Shown: piece after piece, positions 10,830 to 22,832 of the stretch
Position numbering within the stretch: position 1 is the first letter of the stretch
Layout: the number at the start of each line of letters is the position of its first letter
NCBI RefSeq assembly: GCF_050948215.1
Contig: NC_135152.1
Span: forward strand, 2,948,310 to 3,012,309
Length of the DNA: 64,000 bases
Source of the DNA: Halictus rubicundus
Lineage: Eukaryota > Arthropoda > Insecta > Hymenoptera > Halictidae
Reading direction: 5' to 3'
Notes under the pieces: model-generated
Database searches by the model: none
Seen by the model: the letters and a program-made list of their open reading frames with translations, nothing else
What the model was told of the DNA's origin: nothing
Position numbers and translations under genes: made by a program

Positions 10830-13670
10830 GAAATAAAAACTTGAGTTTAGTATAAAGTTTGTTTTAGATTTCAAAATAATTGATTACTTATGGGTCCCCC
10901 TATTATTTTTATCGTGGAAAACTTTACGTTCAAATTGCGGAAGTCTAACCGTTCGTCTCAATTTGATTGAATTCTCTCCCTCTCTATTGGTCCCTTTGTT
11001 TCGTGCGCGCCTATACGGAGACACGATCGACACGATAGGCGGATAATACGAAAATTCGAAGTGTCCGCACGTAGACGAACGATGGGCTCGTGAAACGGGC
11101 CACGAGGCCGGGTCAGCCACGAATAAAACCGCTCCTCGAAACATTTCTTCTTCGTTTTTCTCTCATTTTCTTCTTCTTTCCAGCCTTTTCCCGGAAGGAA
11201 CGTCGACCGAATGCGTAATGGACGTGCATCTCCGTGAATGTGCACGCTCTCGCGAGGTGAATTACCTTGGAAAGCCCGTCGCATTTTTTCTCCCGTTCCA
11301 CGAGAGCCTCTTTGTCGATTCGATCTTTGTTCGACGCACAGCTGGACTCCTTTGTACGGGGCCAACCACTTGATCGTCGCTCTTCGTCTCTTTGACGCGA
11401 TTGTATAATATAATATTACGTTCGACGAACGGATACAGCGATTCTTCCTGTAATACCGATCGAACCGATATCTTCGGAATTATACGAATTTTTCGCTGCA
11501 TTTTTATAAGCCCCTTCGTTCGCTTTCAGAGGCAGAAATGCAACAATTTGAAGGCTTTCGAGTGTAAAAGCCTCAAATCTCTGATCAGTTTAATTAGACG
11601 TTTATTGCACTATGCGTGACTTTATTAGTCTAGCGAGTCCCAAGTGCAATAGCATACTATATATAAAAATATATACGTTTCACGCGATACACAAGATAAT
11701 AGCGATATGATAGATACATAGAAGATGTAATCTCTAAACTTTGTGTACTGTATCTTGACTCGCTGTACGTTGCAGCGAGCTCGTCGAACGGCCGCGCACT
11801 CGCTTCTGCACGCGTTCACGCTGTTGCCAGCGAATCGGATAGAGTGGTTCTTTCTTCGGTAGATAAGGGGAGGGCTGGTCAAGGAAATCTGATATTTTCA
11901 TTGTAATTTGGTACGCGATAGAGACTGTTGGCTCCCCCGCGGAGCCAGATAATCGATAGCCAGCCCTGGATAGCCGGGTCTCATTGTGAGGCTAGAAGAA
12001 ATTGGTGCACCACCTACGGGGCGCGAGTCTCTGCACTGGATTCCCCTGCGTAGATTATCTCTTCGGAGGTTTTCAAGGATGCTCGTAATTTACAACCGTG
12101 CGCAAGCGAGCGAGCAAACGGGCAAACGAGCAAACCAGCAAGCAACCAAGCAACCGGTCTCTGTTTTTCTCCGGCGCGTTTCATTGTACGCGACTTCCGA
12201 GGTCCTTTGTGCGCGCAGGCAGAACGAACGGATCCCTGCGCTCCCTCTGGAAAACCGTAACGAACGCTTGTCCTTGGTCCTCGATGCGACGGCTTCATTT
12301 CCAGTCGGCGATCGGTACGCCAGCTCGCTAATATACATGCGATCATAGTCATCGCCGAGCGAGACCGCCGATGATCCGTCGCTTGTCACGACCCGTGACA
12401 ATGCCGTAATTACGGGGCATTCGCCGCCTAGAGGAAAAACGGGAGAAACGAACGTCCGACGATAACGAGCCCGATACAGAACACAGATATCCTGATGAGA
12501 CAACTTATTAAAGCGTTCAACGGATCGGGCCAGACTTGCTAATTACGCTGAGAACGCTTCTCGACGTATCCTTCCGAGACTATCGGGATTATGAGGCGCG
12601 CAGGTAACGCGATATTAATCCGATTAATTGAAGTCGTTGCGCGTCGGTAATACTAATCAATCTCGAAACGCGGGAAAGGATACCGGGTACAGTTACCGCG
12701 ATTAACATTTGGATACCGCACCGGTCCCGATGATCCTCGAGACTTTGCAGGATTTTGTCAAAGACATTTTACACCTTCGTCCGCAAGGATAATCGGTTGA
12801 CCGTTGTTATGCGTCTCGGGATCCGGCGAGACGCTATCGAGCAGCGACTCGGTAGGTGGACGCAAAAGAGACTGCTATTAGATGCGCCATAGGGTTGCTG
12901 TACGCTAACGAGAGAAAACTGTAGTGTTACCAGTGTTGCTTTTATTATGTTTTATTTATGTCCAGAACAGTTGGAGCTTCTTGGGACAATTTCTGACATT
13001 GTAGAACTACCTTCTACATTTTTCTACCGCTCTTCTGGGCCAGTGCTCAACGATCGTGCGATCGACGGGGCTGGACGAATTGAATGAATTGCATCAATGC
13101 ATCAATGCAAAATTTTCCTCGGTCGTTTCTCGGTTGCGCACGGTCTTTCGGAATCCTTTCCTGTAAAAATGTGTTGGTCGCGTGGTTCTCGAACCCGGCT
13201 GGCGCGGCGTGACGCGTTGCAAAGAGCCTCCTAGCAACGAGTTATGAGCTGTGCATTGCACGCACTTGTCCGCCACCGGAGAGACGCGCAAGATGGAGGA
13301 ACAAGGGGAACGGCAAAAGAGGGAGGAGACGGAGAGAGAGAGGCGTGCAGGAACAGGCACGAGGATGGGGAAAGAAGTCTGCCGGAATGTCTCGGGAAGA
13401 CCCTAAGGATTCCCAGCGAGAGCCGCCTGGAAGACTGTGGCTGCGGTGCTTTTGCGGCACGATAAAAACCATTGTCCGTTTCTTTTGCGCCTAGAAGGAG
13501 AACGAGATCGCGGAGCGAACGCTAATAGTAGCCAGCGCGCGGTGGGAAGATCGGAAACTCGGACCCCGGCTTCGTAATTCGAGAGTTTTTCGAATCTTTG
13601 ATCGCGTTGGGACTTCCTCTGTTTCGATCTATACCTGGAGCCGAAGCTGCAGCATCCCCCTGCTCTTTCT

Positions 13671-13685
13671 CTCTCTCTCTCTCTC
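13671..13685 (+). repeat. CT microsatellite
   Basis: Short run of CT dinucleotides (roughly nine units). Confidence 0.8.
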
Positions 13686-13700
13686 GATTACTTACAATTA

Positions 13701-13760
13701 GACTGCGGATCTTTGTGCAAAATAAAACCTTTCTGCATCAATTGCAAGAAACAGGAGCCG
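13701..13760 (+). repeat. Dispersed repeat family 'GACTGCGGATC', copy 1
   Basis: Starts GACTGCGGATCTTTGTGCAA, then AATAAAAC, then a segment with CATCAATTGCAAGAAACAGG. Similar blocks occur at 16841, 22961, 44757 and, inverted, 33872. No inverted ends or frame are seen; it could be a fragment of a longer interspersed element. Confidence 0.55.
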
Positions 13761-16700
13761 AATAAAAATGTAGGTTCTCTGTTCTTTCAATCTTTGCTCA
13801 ATTTTGCCAGAAAAGCATAAAATCGAGTTTACTCGCAATTGAAGTATAGGTTTTATTTATTCCTCTTCGCGTAGCTACATTCCGAAAGGATTCCTAGGAT
13901 TGGTTTAATTATCTTGAGTGGCTTTATTTTACAGTTGGCAATGTCCACGCAATTCCGGCCAAGGGGCCAGCTCCTGTTCGCGACGATATCATCAATTAGA
14001 AGGAATTGTATCGATCGTGACGAAGAACCCTGGGATCCTCGGGGATCATCGGGAACCCTCGCGAAAGGATTCTCACGTGCACGCGGATTGATCGCGGGAG
14101 GAAGGCGCCGGGTAAGACAGAAATTAATAACGGTATCCGTTTCTTTTGAATGGCAATCGTGTACATCGAAGCTTAACATAATGGAAGATGCATCTGAACG
14201 CATCCGGGTAACCTCCGCGAACCGCATGCACTCGGCGGCTATGCGGTGTAGGCGAGGGATCTCGAACGTCGGGGGATCGGATAATGGCGAACGAAACGCC
14301 TTTAACCATGTAATATCGTATTAATAGCTCAATCGATCGGTGCTGCAGTCGATTCGATGTAGACCACTCGATTAGAATCTCGCGGGAGAAAAAGTTTAAT
14401 CGACGGACACTTTGATCGCGGTGCACCGAGATGGATCTCGAGAAATTCTTTGGCCATCCTATACCTTTTTATCCGCTACTGGAAAAATTGCTCGAGAAAC
14501 GCTGAAAAGTTGTGCAAAATTCTGCGCGAAACTCTGTTCTCCACGGTCGGCGTGTACGTTCGATCGAGGGGACTGGCTCGATAGAATCGTGATCGATCAA
14601 CGTTTGAAACGGGTCGCTGAAAACGTGGAGTCACCGCGCGGCAATCTGTTGCCGGCCGCAAAATAATGAAGACGGATAAGCGAATGTCCGCGTGACTTAC
14701 GGATATTCGGAAGCAGAGGCAGCCGGGAACAGATGGCTGGTCGCGCGATTCGCGACGATTGAAATCGAAGGATTCTCGCGAATGGAATCGTGAACACGAG
14801 GAATCCGGGACGTTTCGCCGAAGTTTCCGTCGAGAGATCATTCGACTGAAATTCTGAAAAACAAATAGAATTAGAGACGGATGCGCCTCGAAATGTTTGA
14901 ACGATCGGCTCGATCGAAGTTGCAAAGTAGCGTGAGGCCGCCTTCACCGAGGACAGGGTTAATTTCGACTCGAGTTGAGCATCGATGCACGATTGGTAGA
15001 GCAGAGATTAGCGTACGACGTTGTAATACGTTATTGCGACGACGACGTCACGAGGAGGAGGACAGAAAAAGGAAGACTGAACGAGTGGAAAGAGCCGGCG
15101 ATAGAGAAGGAGAACGAGGAGGATGACGAGGACCATCGAAGTTGATGGCGGCGATGGTGGTGGTGTGGACCGTTAGTTGGCCCCAGCTCCACGGGAGCGT
15201 TGTCCGGGCATTCCGCGTTACTATTCTCCGTCTTCCTCCACTTCCTCCCTCTCTGTCTCCCCTTTCTTCTTCTCTCTCTCTCCCTCTTTCGTTGGTTAGC
15301 TTGCTCGTTTCTTTTTTTCCAGCTTTGTCCCACTCTCGACCGTTTCTTCGGGGCCGTTCCACCGGCATTCTCGACGGCAACGCCACCGTCGCGTCCTCTA
15401 CCTCCCTACCAGCTACCAACCGGCCAGGATCCTCGTGTGTACCCCCTTTGCATCCCCGTGCTAACCAACGTCGTTCCAAAGAAACCGACTCTCCGCACCG
15501 CGCCGTTCCTCCCGTAAAACGCCCGCGATTTTTCCCCTCCGGTTCCTCCCGTATTTTGTTCTTATTCCATTGTTAATTCAACTGGAACCTTCGTTTAATT
15601 CTCTCGGTATCGAATCCCCAAGAAATGGTTCGAAAATTCTGAACGTACTCGAACGGCATTTATCGTGGTAGAGCGGCACCACCGGTAACCTTGAGTTTAC
15701 ACTGCTCGCGCATCAGTTCCATTCGTACATATGTATACATACGTATATCTGTATCCGACTGAATCCGAGTCGCAAATATTTACGTGGAACTTTTTTCCTC
15801 GCGCAAGATCACCGGTTCTACACCTGTTACATCGTCATCGAATTCCTCTAAAAATAAACGCCGTAAAAGATGTTGTTGACTCCGAAGTGGAAGTTGGACC
15901 CTAATGAATCGAACGCGTTCAGCGGGAAGAGTCGTTAAAAAGCTATCCGGCGAGGACGCGTTTCGAAAGTCCAGCGAAGTCGTTTTAGAAACCGATCTTT
16001 CGAGACTCGAGCGACAGACCGTGGACACGGCTCGATTACAATTCGCCGGATAATTATGGCCGGTGATTTACGAAACCACGATCTTTCCTAAAAAAAAAAA
16101 ATACGACGGTCCTCTGTCGACACTGTCACACCTGTTTCGGCGACGCTCGGTTCGAATTCGTTCGGGCAACCTTCCTTTCTTCGACGTTGAGAGGAGTCTT
16201 GCCGTCGAGAGGTCCTTGATCCTTCGTTAGTCGTGCTAATTTTACCGTTAACGACACGGAGGAGCGATTTCGACTTCTCGCGAACGAACGCACTATAGTC
16301 ACCGGCGTTGAAACGATACGATTTCGGGACCGTCGACCGTCGACTGTCGACGAAACGACATTGTTCAGCGAACTGAATGCCGGGTCGATCGCTGGGCCAC
16401 TAGGTCCCCTGATGTGTTCCTCGCCGAGGATAACAGTTCACGGGTGTACCGTTCGCGCTAACGTTATCCTCGAGCGTTTACGTCTCGGCTTTGCATCTCG
16501 CGGGCGTGATCGCGACCAACGAAAGCGAGAAAGTGAAACACGCTCGTTCGACGAAAGCGAACGAATCCATTGCTCGTCTTATTATCTCTGCGCGTCGTTC
16601 CCGTTCGTGTTCGCGATCGTTCTTGTCCGAATTTCCACGTGCGTTGCACCTCTAGTCGCAACCTTGATCGCGAAACGGCTAACGGGGACACCGATCGATG

Positions 16701-16840
16701 GATCTTGCCGGCAACGTGACCATTTGCAACGCCCGATCTGTCCCTGACTATTTATTTTTAACCGATCGATTCATTTCTGCCCGAAGCGGTGCTGCCTGCG
16801 CAACCAGTCAGCGAACGCATTCAGTTTACATTTATTACTA

Positions 16841-16887
16841 GACTGCCGATCTTTATGCAAAATTATCTGCATTAACTGCAAGAGCAT
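16841..16887 (+). repeat. Dispersed repeat family 'GACTGCGGATC', copy 2
   Basis: Starts GACTGCCGATCTTTATGCAA and continues with CTGCATTAACTGCAAGAG, matching copy 1 with a short internal deletion. Confidence 0.5.
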
Positions 16888-18559
16888 GTTGACGTTTATT
16901 ACCTTTTCCCAATAAGTCAGTTACACACGGAAATTAGCTTTTATCGATGCATGTCCTCTCGAAAAGGACATCTAAATTGCTGATTAGATTTGCAACGTCC
17001 CGGATAGCCGAGTGGCAAAGGATTTAAATTGACTGAAGAGCAAGAAGATTGTCGCGTTCGGTGGATCGTTGGCAAATGTCCTAGCGGTTATGGGGCGCGG
17101 GAGGATTCGCCGAATGGCGGAAGATAAGCCGTTAGTCGGCTGATACGGTCCGGCCATGGCAAAAGTGCCGGGAGGCGCTTCTTCTCGCCGACGAAAGTAG
17201 GATCACGGTTGATTTTCACTCTCCGTGTTTTCGATTACGTAAGCGGCGGCGGCGGCCGAACGAGAAGACGCAGCTTACGGTTTAATAAAACAGTTACGTT
17301 CGCCTACTTGCCGTAATGGATCATTGTGCCGCGCGTGGTCGCGCTGCCCCGCCTTGGACACCGACGCGCACTGGTCCGGATCCGAGAATTTCACCTGCGA
17401 CACTCACCTGTCACCTTGACAAATTTTCTTTCTTAAATCTCCGTCCTAGCCAATCAACTGAACGACGAAAGTGGGACGTATTTTAGAGATAACTAACATG
17501 TTTATTCGAAGAAAATCGTCGACGAGAAATATTTGCTGGATGCCATGTAGTCCAGATTTCGATTTTAAATCTTCTCCGCATATTTTCAATTTACGAGACG
17601 TCGAACAAGAACCATATTCGCTTTGTCCTATCTAAAAAATTAATACCTCCGTAACACATTATCTCCGGGCCGATTGTTCCATAATTTTGGAAGTCTGTGG
17701 CCCATGGTTGAGGATTTTTTAAATAGATCCTTCTAAAGCATCAGAAACTTCTATCATGAACCAGCAACTCACCCTCAATAGCGTAATATAATAATTTCGT
17801 TTGGAAATATTGTGTAAAAGAAGATTTGTAAGCTCCCACTTGGTATAGCACAATTATTGAAAAGCCGATTAATAGGCTTCCGGTAGATAAAGTGTTAATA
17901 ATAATACAGGCAACCCTCTTTTCATATGAGAAGCTCAGATAACGCTTGCATGCAAATAAGTAAAATAATATAGAATTGATATAAAGCCTGTCGCGCGAAG
18001 GAAGATTAAAAATGTGCTTGACGGATCTCGAGATCCGCCGTGGATCTCGATTGATTTTGGTTGGAAAACGGCTCGCGCGTGTCGCGGCAACCTTCGACTC
18101 GGATTGTTCTTCAAGGTGCTCGAACTTTCGCCCACCAGGAACGGTAGTTGCTGGTTGTCGGTCAAACGGTTGCGTCACCGTATGCGTAATGCAAGGTACG
18201 CCATTATTGTGACCCGTTAGCCCGTTAGGCTGACCCTACTGACTCGATTCGCCATTACGGAGCGCGCGAGACCAGTTTGGCTCGCAGAGAAACGGATCTT
18301 TGCGTACGAGACCACCGCGACGATAGTCTTTATTCATCGCGAAACAATCTCTTTCGCCGTCTGCCATTCGAGATATCCTCCTCCCACGCTCCGTCGCGTT
18401 ATCAGACATCCGAGACTCCGGCGAAATTTTTCTTAGGTTCGATCCTCCGCCTATCTCCAATTTCTGCGAGCTGAAAAGTTCAATTCTTCGACACAGAAAT
18501 CGAAACGGTCCGATCGAGGAGCAGTCAAAATTAATATAAACAATTCAATTGGACAAATA

Positions 18560-19397
18560 CACTGCGGAGCATAACTATAACATTTTTTAACATTTTCGAC
18601 CTGTAAGAAAATAGTTCTGAAGAGCCAATCATATGGTGTGATAGAGGATTGTAAGTATTGGATAGAAGTGCAATTTTGGTGGAGGCACACTTATGGTACG
18701 GGGTGCATTCTGCTCCAGTGGCAAGCTCAGCTTAGCTTTTCCAACTCCAAGAATGAATAGTGCAGAGTATGTTGGAATACTTCAAAATTATTTATTGCCG
18801 TTTATTCATGCAAACGATCACGTTTCATGGACATATCACTAAGACAATGCTCCAATTCACAAAAGCCGACAAACTACAGCATGGTTTGAAACGTCTGCCA
18901 TCAATGTATTGAAATGGCCTGCATGCTCCCCAGATCAAAATCCAATCGAAAATCTGTGGGGTATCATGGTGCGGCATCTTTATAAAAATAATCGACAATT
19001 TACAAACATTTCGGAGCTACAAACAGCTGTTGTTGAAGCGTGGAATGATGTTACCGAAGAATCTTTGAAGAAACTAGTTAACAGAATGAACAGTCGCGTT
19101 TTTGAGTTAATACCTAAAAACTGCTCGCTTTAATAACCTACATTATAAATTTAACATTTTATTGACATTAATATTATTATTACGTTGCACATTCATTGGT
19201 GCTACAGTTATGCACCATCGAAGTATTTAATTTATTGTTATAATTTATGTTAAATAAATGTTATTTTTGTTCTTTTTTCGTTAATTACAATTTATTTCTA
19301 GTCCTTTTCGCGTGGTATTATTAACATTTAGAAATCATTACTTAGAACTTCAAAACTCCTGAAAATTATAGTGGTGCTATAGTTACGCTTCGCGGTG
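18560..19397 (+). mobile_element. Tc3-like DNA transposon remnant
   Basis: TA dinucleotides flank both ends (18558-18559 and 19398-19399). The left end CACTGCGGAGCATAACTATA matches the inverted right end CACCGCGAAGCGTAACTATA. A related motif (GGTGCTACAGTTATGCACCA) recurs internally near 19199. The 838-bp length and missing N-terminal coding part show an internally deleted copy. Confidence 0.82.
18678..19133 (+). pseudogene. Tc3-like transposase, C-terminal fragment
   Basis: The frame begins at a glycine-rich GGGTLMVRGAF block, keeps the second catalytic motif DNAPIHKS and the third, WPACSPDQNPIENLWG, and ends at a TAA at 19131-19133. A stop codon (18840-18842) replaces the residue just before DNAP, and the N-terminal DNA-binding region and first catalytic aspartate are absent. 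It therefore cannot encode an active enzyme. Confidence 0.85.
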
Positions 19398-20515
19398 TAT
19401 GTTCATTCGTCTCTCATTTCTTTATTTGACTCGCACAACACACACACCCACACGCGCACACAAATCTAGACGTTCCGCAGCTACATTCTCACATTAAGTT
19501 TTACAGTAATTATTAGTGAAAATTTTATTTTGAATCGGAATAAAGGTCCAAATGAAGGATCTGTTGGTGGACACGATCGTCCGTGTTTTGAAATTGCAAC
19601 AAAGTTTCGTGTGTTCACCGTATCGGGACAGGAAAGAATGCCCTAGCTGTCTTTGTGAAAATCGAGAAAGCGACCGATAAATATTGTAAAACGCGGAGGA
19701 TGCGGTTCGGCGAGGCTCGTTTCGTTTGCAGACGGACAGGTCGTGTGTGCGCTTGTCGTAGTCGAGCTGGAAGTTCCGGGAATCCGCCGAGAGGACTAAA
19801 CTTTGAGAACGGTCTACTTTCGAGCAAATATTTGCAGAGATCGGTTCCTTCCTAGATGACAGTGCGTCGATCTGTGCGCCGCCGCCGCGACGGGTTCACG
19901 CGCTGGGAACGTTCGCGTCGTTCGTTTAAACCGGCAACCTGTTCGTGAAACGTCTAACGGTTCCCTGCGGTGCCCTCTCGTACCCTCCGGCTCCCTCCTG
20001 TTCTCTCCTGTCCCCTCCTGTTCCCTCCGGTTCGCCTAAAAACGTTTCGGCGATTATCTAACGGCGGTTGCGCAACCGCGATTGTGCAACACGAAAACGT
20101 AATCCGTAAAAGTGTTACGCCGACGGTACGGGACGGATGCCTCTTCATCCTGTCCCCTTCTCCATCGACTACCCCCCGTCCCTCCTCTTTCTCTTCCTCG
20201 TTCTCCTACTCCTCTTCCTCCTGCTGCGGCTGTCCGTGATACCACTCGGTCGCCGGCGCTCTTTCTCCGAGTTCTTTCTCTTTCGTGAACGGCTGCCAGA
20301 CCGGGACCGAGCCAAGACGGATCACTCTGGAACTCTCGCCACAACCTTGACCCACTGAACCCGGAGCATCTCGATTCTGAATCCCGCCGAATCTCTCGGC
20401 CTGCTCCTTCGACCCCCCAGAAGATGACCGCGCTGCCCTGAAACCCGCTGCACTCCACAGTTCATACGAGTGGATCGGCGCTCTGATCCGAGCAGGATTT
20501 CAGGAATTAGGCCCC
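19398..20515. other. Gene-free stretch
   Basis: No gene can be supported. It holds a CA-rich tract (19436-19462) and a pyrimidine minisatellite (19964-20035). Confidence 0.5.
19964..20035 (+). repeat. Pyrimidine-rich minisatellite, about 10-bp period
   Basis: Imperfect repeats of the type CCCTCCGGTT / TCCCTCCTGT follow each other in this interval. Confidence 0.6.
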
Positions 20516-20949
20516 TTAAGGGGGCCGGCAGGGTTTGAAATCCATATACGTATGCATGGGTCAAAACCTTTTCAAACTATCGCTTCAATATTGCAATGAG
20601 CAGTTTAGAAGTGGTCAATTGTGCTTCCTAAAAGTCCAATCTATGTCTGTATAGAGCCCAAATTGCGAATTTCTACCTCATCGTGGAGTAATTTGTAATA
20701 TTCGGCAGAAAATTCGAATTCTGAAGCAAGTATGAGATGGCTGCCGCTGAGAGATTCTCTTAATTTCGCGAGATTTAGTGTTCGTCTCGAAAAAAGGGCT
20801 CTATACAGACATAGCAAAGACATGTACAAACACGGTGGTATGCATTTTTAATTGATTACTTACTTATTTAAGACGTAAAATGTCTAGAAAAAAAGGCATA
20901 GCGTAACATAGCGTGACAGTCAAGGCCAAATGCCTGCCGGCCCCCTTAA
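20516..20949. mobile_element. TTAA-flanked miniature element (GGGGGCCGGCAGG ends)
   Basis: TTAA occurs at 20516-20519 and 20946-20949. Just inside are GGGGGCCGGCAGG and its exact complement CCTGCCGGCCCCC. TTAA duplication with inverted ends indicates the piggyBac superfamily (established for that family); no coding sequence is present. A second palindromic insertion sits inside at about 20642-20815. The right TTAA is shared with the next element. Confidence 0.75.
20642..20815. repeat. Nested inverted repeat, 18-bp arms
   Basis: The arm CTATGTCTGTATAGAGCC and its complement GGCTCTATACAGACATAG bound a 174-bp block inside the TTAA-flanked element. It may be an independent miniature element; no clear target duplication is seen. 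Confidence 0.65.
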
Positions 20950-20985
20950 CGCTAGAACGACCGAGCAATAAATGCGACTGACGTA

Positions 20986-21207
20986 CAGTGACTCCCATAA
21001 ATATTCGGACACTAGGTATAACTAACTTTATGACTTAATAATTCGTTTGTTGATAAAGCAATCGCCCTGGAAATTGTTTCTAGCAATAAAACATTTATTA
21101 AGGATGATAAACATATATAATTTATTTGAAAAATATACATACGTTTCATAATAAAAATTATTCAACGAAATAATGGACCATTTGTGGCTCACAAAAATAT
21201 TCGGACA
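20986..21207. repeat. Left inverted repeat of the Tc1-like element
   Basis: Reverse complement, with few mismatches, of 22431-22652. The outer and inner ends both carry AATATTCGGACA. Confidence 0.9.
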
Positions 21208-21351
21208 CGTATTATATTTCTCTGGCAATCGCCTTCTGGGGACGCGATATTCCAAGAACGGAAAAACGTTTGTTTACAAACAGAATCTCGTGGACCATTA
21301 GATGTCCATGCCACCTCACTACTGTCAGTAGTAAACGTGAATTCGTTCAAA

Positions 21352-22381
21352 ATGGGTCGCAAAGGAAAGAATACGAGTTTCGATGTGCGACAGCTTGTAA
21401 TTTTTCATCGAGACAAAGGAAAAACCTATCGCGATATTAGTGCAATGCTTCGTATAAGTAAAAGTACTGCTGCAGATATCTGTCGACGATTTTATATTGA
21501 GGATCGCATTGATTCTATTCCGCAAACTGGAAGACCAAGTCTCTTATGTACGAGGGAGAAAAGCAAAATTATTCGGAAAGTGAACAAAAATCCGCGCTTA
21601 AGTGCCCCAAAACTAGTTAGTGAGCTATTAGGAGAAAGCTCCAAAAATGTTTCAGCCGAAACAGTTCGGAGAGTGCTGAGGCAAGCTGGTTACAATGGAA
21701 GAGTAGCTAGAAAAAAAAACATTTATCAACGAAAAGAATAGGAATAAACGAAAAACTTTTGCAAGAGAGCTAATTTCTAAGGATGAGACATGGTGGAAGG
21801 ATGTCATATTTGCTAATGAAAGCAAATTCAATCTGTACAATTCCGACGGAAGAACTATGGTGTGGCGGAAAGCGAATAAAGAGTTTAATTTTGAAAATAC
21901 AAGAGGTACAGTGAAACACGGCGGAGACAGCGTAATGGTCTAGGGTTGCATTTCGTCATATGGAGTCGGTAACCTAGTGTTTATTGACGGTATCATGGAC
22001 AAAAATCATTATTTAAATGTACTCAACAATAATTTAATTCAAAGTGCTGAAAAAATGGGGCTTAATAATACTTTTAAGTTTTACCAAGACAACGACCCCA
22101 AGCACAAGTCACGTATTGTGCAAGAATTTTTATTATAACGCTGCCCCAAAATTCTTCATTCGCCGCCCCAATCACCGGACCTTAATCCTATCGAGAATTT
22201 ATGGGATGAATTGGATAGAAAAATTCGAAAAACCCCAATTACATCGATAGCTGAATTAAAGCAAAGACTTGCAACTGAGTGGTCGAATATAACTGTTGAA
22301 TATTTTTAAAAAATTACAAACAATATGCCAAACAGGTTAAGACATGTTCTTAAACAAAATGGTTATGCCACGAAGTATTAA
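21352..22381 (+). pseudogene. Tc1-like transposase pseudogene
   Basis: The ATG at 21352 starts MGRKGKNTSFDVRQLVIF, followed by a helix-turn-helix region (ISKSTAADICRRF), GRPSLL and a second HTH ending NGRVARKK. A frameshift follows at an A-run near 21710-21720. Downstream the catalytic motifs remain: FANESKFN (canonical D replaced by N), QDNDPKH, and SPDLNPIENLWDELDR (DD34E type). In-frame stops are at 21941-21943 (tryptophan of VMVWGC lost), 22136-22138 and 22307-22309. The frame ends at 22379-22381 after NGYATKY. It is inactive. The frame that stays open upstream to 21184 lies in the inverted repeat and is not coding. Confidence 0.92.
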
Positions 22382-22430
22382 ACAAATTTTATAATGCTAA
22401 ATTACATTATCTAAATTGAAAAATTAATAT

Positions 22431-22652
22431 TGTCCGAATATTTTTGTGAGCCAAAAATGGTACATTATTTCTTTTACTAATTTTTATTATGGAATTTATG
22501 TATATTTTTGAAATAAATTATTTATGTTTATCAACATTAATAGATCTTTTATTGCTAGAAACAATTCCCGGGACGATTGCTTTATTAACAAAGGAATTAT
22601 CAAGTCGTAAAGTTAGTTATACCTAGTGTCCGAATATTTATGGGAGTCACTG
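22431..22652. repeat. Right inverted repeat of the Tc1-like element
   Basis: Partner of 20986-21207. Confidence 0.9.
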
Positions 22653-22832
22653 TATATTGCTTTGTAACAGTGACAAGACCATGTGCTCATTCAGACCTCA
22701 TACAACTTTTATTGTAATATGTGCTTCAATGAAGAGGTTCATTAAAAAATTTCCGATGAAAACATTTTTACAATTTCAGTAATTGTAAAAGAAAAAATTA
22801 GGAACCAGTCATTTGGACTGCTCTAGTGTTAA

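Larger units (their letters stand above)
9225..10900 (+). mobile_element. mariner element, interrupted by a solo LTR
   Basis: A TA dinucleotide flanks both ends (9223-9224 and 10901-10902). The terminal repeats match imperfectly: the left contains ACCCATATGTAATCAATTG and the right, read inverted, contains ACCCATAAGTAATCAATTA. The element is 1676 bp, of which 414 bp are the LTR insertion plus its duplicated target; without it the element would be about 1.26 kb, the usual mariner length. Confidence 0.9.
10901..18559. other. Gene-free CpG-rich stretch
   Basis: About 7.7 kb without a supportable exon or RNA gene. Frames here overlap each other on both strands, as expected for CpG-rich DNA with few stop codons. 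Contents seen: a small (TGCATCAA)n motif near 13090, a CT tract near 13671, polypyrimidine runs at 15230-15300, and two copies of a dispersed repeat (13701 and 16841). Confidence 0.5.
20986..22652 (+). mobile_element. Tc1-like transposon with 222-bp inverted repeats
   Basis: TA flanks both ends (20984-20985 and 22653-22654). The inverted repeats run 20986-21207 and 22431-22652, each 222 bp, starting CAGTGACTCCCATAAATATT and ending at a second copy of the ATATTCGGACA motif. The element is 1667 bp and encloses one transposase pseudogene. The motif at both ends of each arm suggests two transposase-binding sites per arm, as in IR/DR-type Tc1 elements. Confidence 0.92.
20946..22832. mobile_element. 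TTAA-flanked piggyBac-type element split by a Tc1 element
   Basis: Left end TTAA then CGCTAGAACGACCGA (20950 on). Right end CAGTCATTTGGACTGCTCTAGTG then TTAA (22829-22832) resembles its inverse and the CACTAGAACTACC end of the piggyBac at 63141. Without the Tc1 insertion (20986-22652) only about 210 bp of non-coding element remain. Confidence 0.55.

Noticed and set aside
16989..17065. Possible tRNA or tRNA-derived element: TAGCCGAGTGG resembles a Leu/Ser tRNA A box
   Set aside because: No cloverleaf can be formed and the expected B box (GGTTCGAATCC type) is absent at the right distance; at best a decayed tRNA-like remnant.
21184..21351. N-terminal extension of the Tc1 transposase
   Set aside because: It lies largely in and just beside the inverted repeat; the conserved transposase N-terminus begins at the ATG at 21352.
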